A stretch of 42,969 bases of DNA from Candidatus Omnitrophota bacterium (GCA_018895075.1 JAHIOW010000027.1:1-42969); one strand, 5' to 3'; numbered from the stretch's first letter, positions 9,497 through 19,069 are shown. Notes: generated by a model not told the origin, from the letters alone. A program made the numbers and translations.

Positions 9497-11905
9497 CTAT
9501 TTTATCTCCTCTAATACTATCCTCTGTTTAATCTTTTTTGCCAGGTCTTGGAAGAATTGTTTAAAATTAAGATATTCTTCCTCCGAAACCTTATTTTTCT
9601 TTAATTCTATCTTTTCTCTAAAATATATCTTATTATCTTTACGATTATATTCAACGCTAAATTCTAACCAAGGGCTATCGGCGTTCAGGCACTGGGGCAG
9701 GTATCTTATAGCAAAATTATCAGGAATTTCAAACTCCAATATTGTCTCTTTGGTATTCAATATATCAAAATCGATCGCATATTTGCGCTTATCTTTTGCT
9801 ACCAGGGATGTATCTAATGCGGATAACTCCGGCATTATCCTTAAAGGCCCTGCTAGAGTACAATAATCAGTCCCATTAAATACATAGCTTAGCGCCAGGG
9901 GGGTATTGAGGTCATTTAAGTTTTTCACAACATAGCTGTCTAGTCTTGCGCCTATAGAAATCTCCTGTATTTTTTCTTTTATGGTCTCTTCTACTAACTC
10001 TGGCGGTGTGTAGAGTAGCCAAAACCTTTGCGCCTGATCATATATACCATAGGTGAAAATAGACCTTTTGGCAGTTATAGTCTCATCGCTATTGATCTTG
10101 ATATCAACGCATTCTTTTAGCAGGTTGTGGTGGGCAGGATATAAAGGGGTATCCTGTATTTGATATCCGTCATTTTTAAAGACCAGGGTTTTGCGCCCCT
10201 GGTCATCAATGGGCAAATCACCAAAGGGACAGGTTTCTGCTGTGGGGTCCAAAAAAACTATCTCATTATCTAATGATACGCAGGCGATACAATGATTAAA
10301 CTGCACAGAAGGAAAATCTTCATTAAGGTTATAATAGTCTTTGGTAGAAATAAGCACTGGCCAGGCATCAAAACCTGCTTCCCTGAGCATGGCCACCAGA
10401 AGTATGGCCTGGTCTTTACAGTCTCCGTATTTATTCTTAAATATATCGCAGGCAGAATGTGGTTCATAGCCCGCCTGTCCATATTCTACTGCCACATAGC
10501 GGATTTTCTGGGCGCAGAAGTTATAAATTGCTTTTGCCTTTTCTGCGTCAGAAACAAGACCTGCGGTTAACTCTTTAATTTTATCCTTTATTGCGCTATC
10601 TACCCCTATCTTATCTTTGGCCAGAGGCCACCACCAATCATAAATCTGGCGCCATTGATTGAATGTAGAGATGAGAATACTGGGATTAATCTCTGTGCCT
10701 GGCGGCATATTTGACTCAGGTAAAATCTGAGGTATATTATTAAATTGCCAATTATAAATCAGGCGATTATCTTTTTTCTGTATCTTGGGCTTTAAGACGG
10801 CCTTAGAATAGTTATATTTCTCATTAATTGTCTTTATGTACAAATCTTTGGTTTGGGGTAAGTCAATAGTAAGATTGGCATCAATAATTGGCTCTGCTGA
10901 CTGGAGGGGGTAACTGATAACAAAATCTTTTTTATTGATGAGCTGGCTGCGGTAAATCTTTGCTTTATACTCCACTACAGCGCCTTCTGCTATCTCAGGA
11001 AAAGAGATGATAAAGACCCGGGCATTACTATAAAGGGGGAAATTGAGGTACTTAGAGACATCCCTTATATGGCGGCTTCCCACCTCAACTACTGTACCAT
11101 CCGGCTTGATGGTCCGGGCATATTCCAGCTCTACTTTCTCAAAAGTACAATCATAATTTATGTGGCTTTCAGCAAAATCTTCTTTGCCCCGCTCATTCAG
11201 AATTTTGATTATATAATGTATATAAGAAACCTGGGTATTTTCAGGTGTAATTTCAATCTTTTCATCGCAATACAAGATAAGTGCGCCTGCCTGTGGGTAT
11301 TCATCCTCTGAGGGCGACTCAAGCAGAATCTTATTAACCTCGGGATTTATATCTTTTATATGAACCAGACTAACTTGTTTTTCAATGAAATTAAGACGTT
11401 CTGATGCCAAAGGAGCAAACTCTTTAGCCTTTATCTTTTTATAGATATCCAGGGCCTGGTCATAGAGATTCAATTTCTCGCAGGTCAGACCGTAATAATA
11501 AAGATATTCATCGTCTATAATTTTATGCTTATTAAAAACCTCCAGGGCATCAGTGAAATTACCAAACCGATAATAAGAGACGGCTAAAAATTTCTTTGCC
11601 AGAGAATCATTGCTTTCCCTAAATTCTTCTATTGCCTGTTTAAACTTACCTTGATTGTAGTATAATTGACCGAGCGCGAAATGTAACCTGTCTAAATCAT
11701 CGCCCTTGGCAATGAACGCTTTGTAAATGCCTTCTGCGCGCTGATAATAATCTTGGGCTTGCCTTATATAATTCTCTGACTTTTCTAAACTATCCTTTTG
11801 AGTACAACCAGACAGGAGATACAAAATGCAAAATGTAAACATTAAAATGACAAAATAAAATCCAAAATTTTTAATTTTTAATTGCGATTTTGAATTTTTA
11901 TCCAT
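9497..11905 (-). CDS. Lipoprotein with TPR, DUF3857 and transglutaminase-like domains
   Basis: ORF runs to 12010, but the Met at 11905 gives MDKNSKSQLKIKNFGFYFVILMFTFCILYLLSGC (lipobox LSGC); TPR-like repeats; NKYGDCKDQAILLVAMLREAG transglutaminase core. Confidence 0.8.
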   Translation of the reverse strand: MDKNSKSQLKIKNFGFYFVILMFTFCILYLLSGCTQKDSLEKSENYIRQAQDYYQRAEGIYKAFIAKGDDLDRLHFALGQLYYNQGKFKQAIEEFRESNDSLAKKFLAVSYYRFGNFTDALEVFNKHKIIDDEYLYYYGLTCEKLNLYDQALDIYKKIKAKEFAPLASERLNFIEKQVSLVHIKDINPEVNKILLESPSEDEYPQAGALILYCDEKIEITPENTQVSYIHYIIKILNERGKEDFAESHINYDCTFEKVELEYARTIKPDGTVVEVGSRHIRDVSKYLNFPLYSNARVFIISFPEIAEGAVVEYKAKIYRSQLINKKDFVISYPLQSAEPIIDANLTIDLPQTKDLYIKTINEKYNYSKAVLKPKIQKKDNRLIYNWQFNNIPQILPESNMPPGTEINPSILISTFNQWRQIYDWWWPLAKDKIGVDSAIKDKIKELTAGLVSDAEKAKAIYNFCAQKIRYVAVEYGQAGYEPHSACDIFKNKYGDCKDQAILLVAMLREAGFDAWPVLISTKDYYNLNEDFPSVQFNHCIACVSLDNEIVFLDPTAETCPFGDLPIDDQGRKTLVFKNDGYQIQDTPLYPAHHNLLKECVDIKINSDETITAKRSIFTYGIYDQAQRFWLLYTPPELVEETIKEKIQEISIGARLDSYVVKNLNDLNTPLALSYVFNGTDYCTLAGPLRIMPELSALDTSLVAKDKRKYAIDFDILNTKETILEFEIPDNFAIRYLPQCLNADSPWLEFSVEYNRKDNKIYFREKIELKKNKVSEEEYLNFKQFFQDLAKKIKQRIVLEEIK

Positions 11906-12986
11906 ATCTATAATACGCATTACAAGTCCCCTCGCTTGAAACCATGCAAGGGCCGATAGCATTATCTGGCGAACAAGCCTTAGCAAATAATGGGCAATCC
12001 GGGGGAACAATTAAACCCTTTAAGATATCGCCACACCTGCAGGCCCTAGCGTAATCTGTTTTGTCTGTTGGAGATTTAATAGAAAACTGCTTCTCTGCGT
12101 CAAACCTGAAAAATTCTTTTTTTATCTTGAGCCCGCTTTGGGGAATCCTACCTAGGCCCCGCCAAGGGATATCAGATACCCTGAACACCCTGGATATTAT
12201 CTTTCTTGCTCTGGGATTGCCGTCTCTGGTTACTGCGCGCAGATATTGATTAGCCACAATGGGTTTATCGTTTACTATTTGTCGCATCAGCAGGTATATC
12301 CCTTCTAAAATGTCCAATGGTTCAAACCCGGCAATAGAGCAACCTATTTTATATCTTTTTGGTATAAATTCATAGGGTTTTGTTCCAATAATAGTTGAGA
12401 CGTGCCCGGGGCATAAAAAACCGCTTAAGGTTAATCTTTTATCTTTAAGCAGATAAGCCATAGCAGGAGGGATGAGCTTTAAAGAAGAAAAGAAGAATAG
12501 ATTCTTTAAATTTTCTTTTTTTGCCGATAAGATGCTTAGGGCAATGGTAGGCGCTGTGGTCTCAAAGCCAACAGCCAAAAAAATTACCTTTCTGGCGGGA
12601 TTTTCTCTTGCTATTCTTAGGGTATCCCAGGCAGAATATACAAGGCGCACATCAGCGCCTTGAGCCCTTTGTCTTTCTAAGTTAGAATTGCTGCCCGGAA
12701 CCCGCAACATATCCCCAAAACTTAAGATGATTGTATTTTTTAGTTTTGCCAAGGCAATGGCCCGGTCAATATAATCTTGGCCAGAAACGCATACCGGACA
12801 ACCCGGACCAGCAATAAGCTTTAAACTAGGCGGAATGAGTTTACCCAGGCCAAAACGACGGAAACTCTGGGTATGCGTACCGCAGACCTCCATAATATTT
12901 ATATTATCGCCGGGCGTTATTTTCCTTATTCTATCTACAATCCTGCTAATTAAATTTTTATTACGGAATTCATCAACGTATTTCAT
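11898..12986 (-). CDS. hypD: Hydrogenase maturation protein HypD
   Basis: ORF 362 aa; MEVCGTHTQSFRRFGL, LIAGPGCPVCVS, FLAVGFETTAPT, CRCGDILKG motifs. Confidence 0.97.
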   Translation of the reverse strand: MKYVDEFRNKNLISRIVDRIRKITPGDNINIMEVCGTHTQSFRRFGLGKLIPPSLKLIAGPGCPVCVSGQDYIDRAIALAKLKNTIILSFGDMLRVPGSNSNLERQRAQGADVRLVYSAWDTLRIARENPARKVIFLAVGFETTAPTIALSILSAKKENLKNLFFFSSLKLIPPAMAYLLKDKRLTLSGFLCPGHVSTIIGTKPYEFIPKRYKIGCSIAGFEPLDILEGIYLLMRQIVNDKPIVANQYLRAVTRDGNPRARKIISRVFRVSDIPWRGLGRIPQSGLKIKKEFFRFDAEKQFSIKSPTDKTDYARACRCGDILKGLIVPPDCPLFAKACSPDNAIGPCMVSSEGTCNAYYRYG

Positions 12987-13182
12987 CTATTAACCTCAGG
13001 GTTTCTTTGGCTCCTCTGGGATCTAATTTCTGTATAGCAAATCCTGCGTGGACAATAACATAATCTCCTATTTTAACCAAAGGCAGGAGCTGAATATTGA
13101 CTCTGCGCCTAAGGCGTCCGGTTTCTACCTCTGCGAATTCATCCTTGATACTTGTTATTTTCATGGGGATACCTAAACACAT
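12973..13182 (-). CDS. hypC: Hydrogenase maturation chaperone HypC
   Basis: ORF 69 aa; MCLGIPMKI start, VIVHAGFAIQKLD. Confidence 0.95.
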   Translation of the reverse strand: MCLGIPMKITSIKDEFAEVETGRLRRRVNIQLLPLVKIGDYVIVHAGFAIQKLDPRGAKETLRLIDEIR

Positions 13183-13184
13183 CT

Positions 13185-14306
13185 TTAATCCTTAAAATTA
13201 GCTATTGCCGCCTGCCCTAATGAAATACCGGAATCATTGCAAGGCAAATAGTTATGGGTAAATACATCAAAGCCTTCTTTATATAATAAATCTAAGCTCA
13301 GGCGAAGTAAAAGATTATTTTGAAAAACACCGCCGGATAAAACTGCCTTATTTATACTGGTCTGCTTTCTTAATATTAAACATGTATCCTTTATCATTTT
13401 AGCTATAGTTAAATGGAATTTATAAGCAATCTTTTCTTTTAATTCCTTTCTCTTAAGTTCCAAGATTATCTGTCTAAACATAGGTGTGGGGTCTATAATA
13501 TATCCATCTTTGCGGCGAACAATCTTAAACGAATAGCTAGTAGCGAGTAGAGAGTAGCGAGTAGCAAGTTTTTCCAATCTAATTGCCAGTTCTGCCTCAA
13601 AATCAACTTTATTTTTCTCGAAAACAAGACTTCCCACGGCATCAAAGAGCCGCCCCATGCTGCTAGCCATTGGAGAATTGAACCCCGATAAATACATTTT
13701 CTTTAAAACTTCCCACTTCCGTCTATTTGCCTTCTTGAAGCCACCCAAGCCTAACCTCCAAAACCTCTCCCCATATATCAGATAAAGCCAGACAGCCGTA
13801 AGGCGCCAGGGTTCTAATATCGCGCGCTCTGAGCCTAAAAGAGGAATCTCTCTTAAGTGGGCTGTCCTTTTAAAATTTTTATACCCGCAGGGACAAAAAA
13901 ATTCTGCGCCCCAAAAGCGTTGATCAATACCTAAGCCCGTGCCATCAAAGGCCACTCCGATTACATTCTGATTCTTCAGCCCGTTATCTGCCATACAGGA
14001 AACGATATGCGCATGATGGTGTTGAACAGGTAGCAGGTAATAGGTAGTAGGTAGGGATAAGGCAAATTTAGTAGATTGGTATTCGGGATGCAAGTCGTAG
14101 GCAATAATACGGGGTTTCTTTTTCAGAAAATAACTTACTGACTGCTTAAAACCCAAAAAATCCTTTGGATTCCCCAAGTCCGCATACACGGGACTTAAAA
14201 TAGCAAAATTGCCTTTAGCAAAACAAACAGTATTCTTTGTCTGGCCGCCTAAAGCCAGAATCGGTTCCTTAATCTTAAACGGGAGCCTTATTTTTTTAAG
14301 TTCCAT
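13185..14306 (-). CDS. HypF C-terminal (Kae1-like carbamoyltransferase) domain, stand-alone
   Basis: ORF 373 aa; PILALGGQTKNTVCFAKGN, VQHHHAHIVSCMADN, GVAFDGTGLG, GGVFQNNLL; no acylphosphatase, zinc-finger or YrdC region. Confidence 0.85.
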   Translation of the reverse strand: MELKKIRLPFKIKEPILALGGQTKNTVCFAKGNFAILSPVYADLGNPKDFLGFKQSVSYFLKKKPRIIAYDLHPEYQSTKFALSLPTTYYLLPVQHHHAHIVSCMADNGLKNQNVIGVAFDGTGLGIDQRFWGAEFFCPCGYKNFKRTAHLREIPLLGSERAILEPWRLTAVWLYLIYGERFWRLGLGGFKKANRRKWEVLKKMYLSGFNSPMASSMGRLFDAVGSLVFEKNKVDFEAELAIRLEKLATRYSLLATSYSFKIVRRKDGYIIDPTPMFRQIILELKRKELKEKIAYKFHLTIAKMIKDTCLILRKQTSINKAVLSGGVFQNNLLLRLSLDLLYKEGFDVFTHNYLPCNDSGISLGQAAIANFKD

Positions 14307-15132
14307 TTTTAAATAAAAGATTGTATTCCTTGATAAAGAAGCACCTAAGCCTGCATTCAGGCTTGGCCTTACCGATTTGCTGATTTTCCACAGACCTCAA
14401 AGGCATAATCCCCATCAAAGAATTAGTCAAGAATGCCGCGTCTGCTGCATATAGATCCTGCAGCGTAAAATTTCCCCGGCGTATTTTGATATTGTGCCTC
14501 TTTGCTAAGTCGCATATAACCCTCTGGGTAATACCGCCTAAACATCCGCATTCTAGGGCAGGGGTAAGTACCTCCTTATCCTTGATCATAAACAGGTTGC
14601 TGCGGCTGGCCTCGGAAATATAACCACGGTTGTTAAGAATAATTGCCTCATCAAAACCCTTTTCTTTTGCCTGTAGATATGCAAGTTGATAAAAAAGGCG
14701 GTTTGTGGTTTTCAATCGGACTAAGAAAGAGTTCTCCTGCTGCCTAAATCCAGAAACCAAACAAGAAAAACCCTGCTTGTGCTTTTTGGCAGAAAAAGGC
14801 TTATATCGTCTGGCCGCAATTAAAGTATCTGTTATTCTTTCTAAATTCTTCCAAAGGGTCAATCTGACGTATGTGTCTTTAAAGCCATTAATTCTGACTG
14901 TCTGCTCAATATAATCCTTTAATCTGGCTAATGCATAAGGGAATCTGATATTTATTAATTTAGAGGCATTTTTAATCCTTTCAAGGTGCTCATTGAAATA
15001 TATTATTTTATTATTATATGCACGCATAGTCTCAAATAATCCCCAGCCGTATAAAAACCCCGGGCTGATTAAAGGTAATTGTGCCTGTTCCTTAAGTATA
15101 AACTTGCCATTTAAAAAAACTATCTCTTCCAT
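14296..15132 (-). CDS. pabC: Class IV PLP aminotransferase / aminodeoxychorismate lyase
   Basis: ORF 278 aa; GFLYGWGLFETMRAYN, GYISEASRSNLFMI; adjacent to pabB. Confidence 0.8.
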   Translation of the reverse strand: MEEIVFLNGKFILKEQAQLPLISPGFLYGWGLFETMRAYNNKIIYFNEHLERIKNASKLINIRFPYALARLKDYIEQTVRINGFKDTYVRLTLWKNLERITDTLIAARRYKPFSAKKHKQGFSCLVSGFRQQENSFLVRLKTTNRLFYQLAYLQAKEKGFDEAIILNNRGYISEASRSNLFMIKDKEVLTPALECGCLGGITQRVICDLAKRHNIKIRRGNFTLQDLYAADAAFLTNSLMGIMPLRSVENQQIGKAKPECRLRCFFIKEYNLLFKNGT

Positions 15133-15138
15133 TAGGCA

Positions 15139-16542
15139 TTATCCCCTAATTGCCTGCAAAATCCCTCTTGCTTTTACTAATGTTTCATTGTATTCTTCTT
15201 CGGGTTTTGAATCCGTAACAATCCCTCCTCCTACGCCAAAAAAGAGGCTGTCATCTTTCTTTAATATAGTGCGGATCAGGATATTAAAATCCATATCTCC
15301 GGAAAAACTTAGATAACCCAGGTTCCCTGTATAGATTGCCCTTTTCGACGGCTCTAATTCTTCAATGATTTGCATAGCCCGGATCTTAGGACACCCGGTA
15401 ATGGAGCCTCCGGGGAAACAGGCCTGCAAGAGGTCAATTCTATCTTGATCCTTGTGTAACCGCCCACAGATAGTAGCAGTAGTTTGGAACACGGTCTTAT
15501 ATTTCTCTAACTCTCTTAATTTAACTACCTTGATAGAGTGGTACCTGCAGACTCGGCCTAAATCGTTCCTCTCTAAATCTACAATCATTAATAACTCTGA
15601 CTTATCCTTTGGGCTGTTCAATAGTTCTTTTTTGAATTTATAATCTTTATCTTCGGTCTCACCCCGCGGCCGCGTACCTTTCATCGGCTGCGTAATCACT
15701 AAATCCTCCTCTAATTTTAAAAATCTCTCAGGAGAGGAACTCAAGATTTGGAAATCGCCACTATCAAAATAAGCGCTAAAATAGGAGGGGCTGCTCTTGC
15801 GTAGTCGTCTATATATTTCCAAGCTTGACAGCTTAGTCCGGCTAGTAAATTGCTGTGAAAGGTTAACCTGATAAATATCTCCTTTTCTGATGTAGCCTTT
15901 GGCTTTCTGTATTGCCTGCATATAGCCTTGCTTGGTAAAGTTAGAATTTATCCCGCCCCTGCTCAGGTCAGGATAGGCAAGGGTAGAATCTATTTCTCGG
16001 GTTAGTGATTCAATCGGAAATATTTGAGCCTGGGATTTAGCCAGCAATAGGGATATCTTCTTAAAGTTATTCTGCGCAAGTAGCCGGGCCAGGCGGTAAC
16101 TTTTTTCCGGAAAACCTATGGCTAAAATATACAACTGACTCTTTAAATGGTCGATGATCACGCTGGTATTATAAAAACCAAAGAAGCTATCAGGTATCCC
16201 TAAATCCGGCTTGGGCAATTTTTTAACCTTTTCCCCTAAGGCCAATCCTAAATCATAACTAAGATAGCCCACTGCACCGCCAAAAAAAGGAAAAGAGTTA
16301 TTCATCCTTTTGATTCTATACTTGCTCAGAACCCCTCTTAACTCCTTAAACGGGCTAGTCCCCTTTGTTTTCAAAATATGGAAAGGTTGTGCGCCTAAAA
16401 TAGAGTATCTGCCCCGGCCTATACTGTAATACCGAAGACTGCTATCCAAAAAGAAACAATTCCTCTCTCGGGTCAGGATAGCAAATATTTTAGGCAGCTC
16501 CTGCCTCTTAAATTTATATGATTTCAAGATGTAATATGCCAT
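15139..16542 (-). CDS. pabB: Aminodeoxychorismate synthase component I
   Basis: ORF 467 aa; KGDIYQVNLSQQF, PMKGTRPRG, LMIVDLERNDLGRV, PGGSITGCPKIRAMQIIEELEP, GGGIVTDSKPEEEYNETL. Confidence 0.9.
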   Translation of the reverse strand: MAYYILKSYKFKRQELPKIFAILTRERNCFFLDSSLRYYSIGRGRYSILGAQPFHILKTKGTSPFKELRGVLSKYRIKRMNNSFPFFGGAVGYLSYDLGLALGEKVKKLPKPDLGIPDSFFGFYNTSVIIDHLKSQLYILAIGFPEKSYRLARLLAQNNFKKISLLLAKSQAQIFPIESLTREIDSTLAYPDLSRGGINSNFTKQGYMQAIQKAKGYIRKGDIYQVNLSQQFTSRTKLSSLEIYRRLRKSSPSYFSAYFDSGDFQILSSSPERFLKLEEDLVITQPMKGTRPRGETEDKDYKFKKELLNSPKDKSELLMIVDLERNDLGRVCRYHSIKVVKLRELEKYKTVFQTTATICGRLHKDQDRIDLLQACFPGGSITGCPKIRAMQIIEELEPSKRAIYTGNLGYLSFSGDMDFNILIRTILKKDDSLFFGVGGGIVTDSKPEEEYNETLVKARGILQAIRG

Positions 16543-17335
16543 CTATGCGAAAATGACGCTCTGCCTGCCTTAGACAACAATGCCCCAGCAGATAAATCTT
16601 GCCGTTATCTTGCTTTATCTCCAAGGGCTTAACCTGGCGCTCTGTAACCTCTGCGCTGGCGCCAGAAAGATATCTGATTTTAAGCCTCACTCCTAAATCT
16701 ATTGCCTCTTGTATCCTGGCTATCTTTTGATTATTGATATCGTTTAACAAGCTAGAATTAAGGCCAAAGAGGCTTAAGAAATTCATAAAATCAAATATAG
16801 ACTTTGTTTTTAAGATTTCTTTTAATTTATGAAACACCTTTAAGGTAAGTTCCACATCAGAGAGGGCGCGATGTTGTTGCTGGCTCTTTATACCTAATTT
16901 TTCGGCCACAAACCAGAGGGCATAACGTCCCAATCCAGGCAGGAGCCTTCTGGACATCTTCAGTATATCCACCGCTATAATATCTCCTAATGCATTCCTG
17001 CCTGTACGCTTTAATTCATTATTCAAAAACGCTAAGTCGAATGCAGCGTTATAGGAACAGAGGCAGGTATCTTGAATAAAATCCAGAAACTTGGGCATTA
17101 CTATATCTATAGTGGGTGCGCCATTAAGCATATCGGGGGTAATCCTGTTTACCTGAAAGGCGGCTTCGGAAATAGACCTCTGGGGGTTAACCAGGCTTTG
17201 GAATGTGGCTAAGTTTTGTTTACCCTTAAACCGGATGGCGGCGATCTCTACTATCCTATCCCCTGATTCTGGCTCTAACCCGGTAGTCTCAGTATCAAAG
17301 ATAGAAAACTCTACATCATCTATATTTTTATGCAT
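16514..17335 (-). CDS. DEDDh 3'-5' exonuclease (DnaQ-like) with C-terminal WYL-like domain
   Basis: ORF 273 aa; FDTETTGLEP, YNAAFDLAFLNNEL, HRALSDVELT; C-terminal IQEAIDLGVRLKIRYLSG...RQVKPLEI...RHFRIDGILHL. Confidence 0.8.
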   Translation of the reverse strand: MHKNIDDVEFSIFDTETTGLEPESGDRIVEIAAIRFKGKQNLATFQSLVNPQRSISEAAFQVNRITPDMLNGAPTIDIVMPKFLDFIQDTCLCSYNAAFDLAFLNNELKRTGRNALGDIIAVDILKMSRRLLPGLGRYALWFVAEKLGIKSQQQHRALSDVELTLKVFHKLKEILKTKSIFDFMNFLSLFGLNSSLLNDINNQKIARIQEAIDLGVRLKIRYLSGASAEVTERQVKPLEIKQDNGKIYLLGHCCLRQAERHFRIDGILHLEII

Positions 17336-18227
17336 TGCGCCTTTTGATAATATAATTGGGAATTAACCGTATGGGATGATAAGAAAATTTTACTTTTTTT
17401 AGATTCTCCAGCCCTAAATCATCCATAATATTGATGTATTTATAGCCTCTTAAGTCAGAACAAAACTTTTGGAAGATATATTGCGCCAGGCCCTTAAGAG
17501 TAATATCCGCTATCTCATATAATATACAGAAGGTGTCCTGGTTTAACCGGAATCCAAACGTAAATGCCTTCACCTCTTTATCTATTTTTACAACCCTCCC
17601 CATTAAACCTAGATCCTGATAATCATGCAATAATACCTCCAGGCAACTACGGCTATCTCCAAGCATACCTTGATATACTGTATCCTGGGTCTTATGCTTA
17701 CGCTCTCTGGCCCAGAGGTCATATAATCTGAGGCACTCATCTTTATAGCGCAAGGAGAAAGGAAGATATGCGTAATGGTAATGCTTAAGGAAATAATTAA
17801 AACAGGCACGCTGGGATTTAAATCTATTGCCCCTTAAACGCGCCAAGTCAATCCGCCTACACAGATAGTCAGAGGACTTATATATGCATTCATAACCTAA
17901 GGCTTGATAAAAAGCTAATTTATCGGCCTCAAGATTTTCTATGCGCGATATCTGTTTATTGCTATTAAACCTATCCATAATCCCGAATGCCTGCTCAATA
18001 ACCCCTGCCTCTATCCGCCCTCCTTGCGGCGGGATATACAAAAAGCATCCTATGCTATCTTTAAAAAACACACAGAGGCTATCCTCAATAACTACCCAGT
18101 AGATATCAAAAAGGTTCTTCCAGATATAAATATTGGCAAAGGCATATACTGACAACTCATGGGGAGATAATCTCAGGAATCTATCAAAGAGCCGCCTATC
18201 TCTAAGGCTTAATCTACGCAGTCTCAT
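17328..18227 (-). CDS. DUF2156 / phosphatidylglycerol lysyltransferase C-terminal-like (GNAT fold)
   Basis: ORF 299 aa; N-terminal LSPHELSVYAFANIYIWK, LYDLWARERK..., YINIMDDLGLENLKKVKFSYHP. Confidence 0.7.
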   Translation of the reverse strand: MRLRRLSLRDRRLFDRFLRLSPHELSVYAFANIYIWKNLFDIYWVVIEDSLCVFFKDSIGCFLYIPPQGGRIEAGVIEQAFGIMDRFNSNKQISRIENLEADKLAFYQALGYECIYKSSDYLCRRIDLARLRGNRFKSQRACFNYFLKHYHYAYLPFSLRYKDECLRLYDLWARERKHKTQDTVYQGMLGDSRSCLEVLLHDYQDLGLMGRVVKIDKEVKAFTFGFRLNQDTFCILYEIADITLKGLAQYIFQKFCSDLRGYKYINIMDDLGLENLKKVKFSYHPIRLIPNYIIKRRNA

Positions 18228-18230
18228 GGG

Positions 18231-18752
18231 CTAAACCTTTAATTCTAAAAGGTCTGAGGCCTCATCATAGGCCTGGATGAGCTGGGGATTATTTTTTAAC
18301 CTAGCGATTTCAGTAGTGTTATTAAAAAACTCCTCAAGATATCGAACATACTCTTTAAATTCCTGACTGTCTAAATTTTTCTTGATAAATGCACAACCCA
18401 AATCTACTGCCAGAAAAATCTTCTCTTTACGTCGGTTTATAAGAAACGGGTATATCTGGCACTCAAATGGCCGCAAGGTATAAATTTTACACTTACTATC
18501 TTTAGGATTTAAAAAAGGGCAGATAAATATAGTCCCTACATGCGAGGGTAAGTCGCAGCTTTTTTGCGGAAATGCTATAAGGCGGATCTTTTTATTTTCT
18601 GAAAGAATCGAGGGTGGGATATTATTTTTTAATAAACCCTCTATCTCTTCATTAAGGAGGGCTGGCGACCAGATACTTTTTTCTTGGCTGAATTTACAGC
18701 AACAACGACATTCATTTAAACAAAACTCACCTGGAACAAGCTGCTTTATCAT
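18231..18752 (-). CDS. YkgJ-type cysteine-cluster protein
   Basis: ORF 173 aa; CLNECRCCCKF, ICPFLNPKDSKCKIYTLRPFECQIYPF. Confidence 0.8.
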   Translation of the reverse strand: MIKQLVPGEFCLNECRCCCKFSQEKSIWSPALLNEEIEGLLKNNIPPSILSENKKIRLIAFPQKSCDLPSHVGTIFICPFLNPKDSKCKIYTLRPFECQIYPFLINRRKEKIFLAVDLGCAFIKKNLDSQEFKEYVRYLEEFFNNTTEIARLKNNPQLIQAYDEASDLLELKV

Positions 18753-19069
18753 TTGACTGTACTGCCTAATTGAACTTCTCTATCCGGGGCAATGATACAG
18801 ATGCCCTGCTTATCCTGGGCTGCCAAAAGCATCCCCTGGCTTTCTACCCCGCGTAAGGTCGCAGGTTCTAAATTATCCACCGCCACGACCTGCCTTCCTA
18901 TCAAATCCTCTTTTTTATAATAATTCTTGATGCCGGCTACAACCTGTTTTGTCTTATCGCCCAAATCAATAGTGATTACATAAAGCCGATCTGCATCAGG
19001 GTGGTCTTTAACTTCTTTTATTTTAGCCACCCTTAACTCTAACTTCTTGAAATCCTCAAAAGTAACCAT
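18749..19069 (-). CDS. Stand-alone tRNA-binding domain protein (MetG C-terminal/CsaA-like)
   Basis: ORF 106 aa; KLELRVAKIKEVKDHPDADRLYVITIDLG, VESQGMLLAA. Confidence 0.85.
   Translation of the reverse strand: MVTFEDFKKLELRVAKIKEVKDHPDADRLYVITIDLGDKTKQVVAGIKNYYKKEDLIGRQVVAVDNLEPATLRGVESQGMLLAAQDKQGICIIAPDREVQLGSTVK

Noticed and set aside
11906-12010. N-terminal extension of the DUF3857 ORF (MFPRIAHYLLRLVRQ...)
   Set aside because: It overlaps the hypD C-terminus; a start at 11905 or 11920 places a proper lipoprotein signal at the N-terminus.
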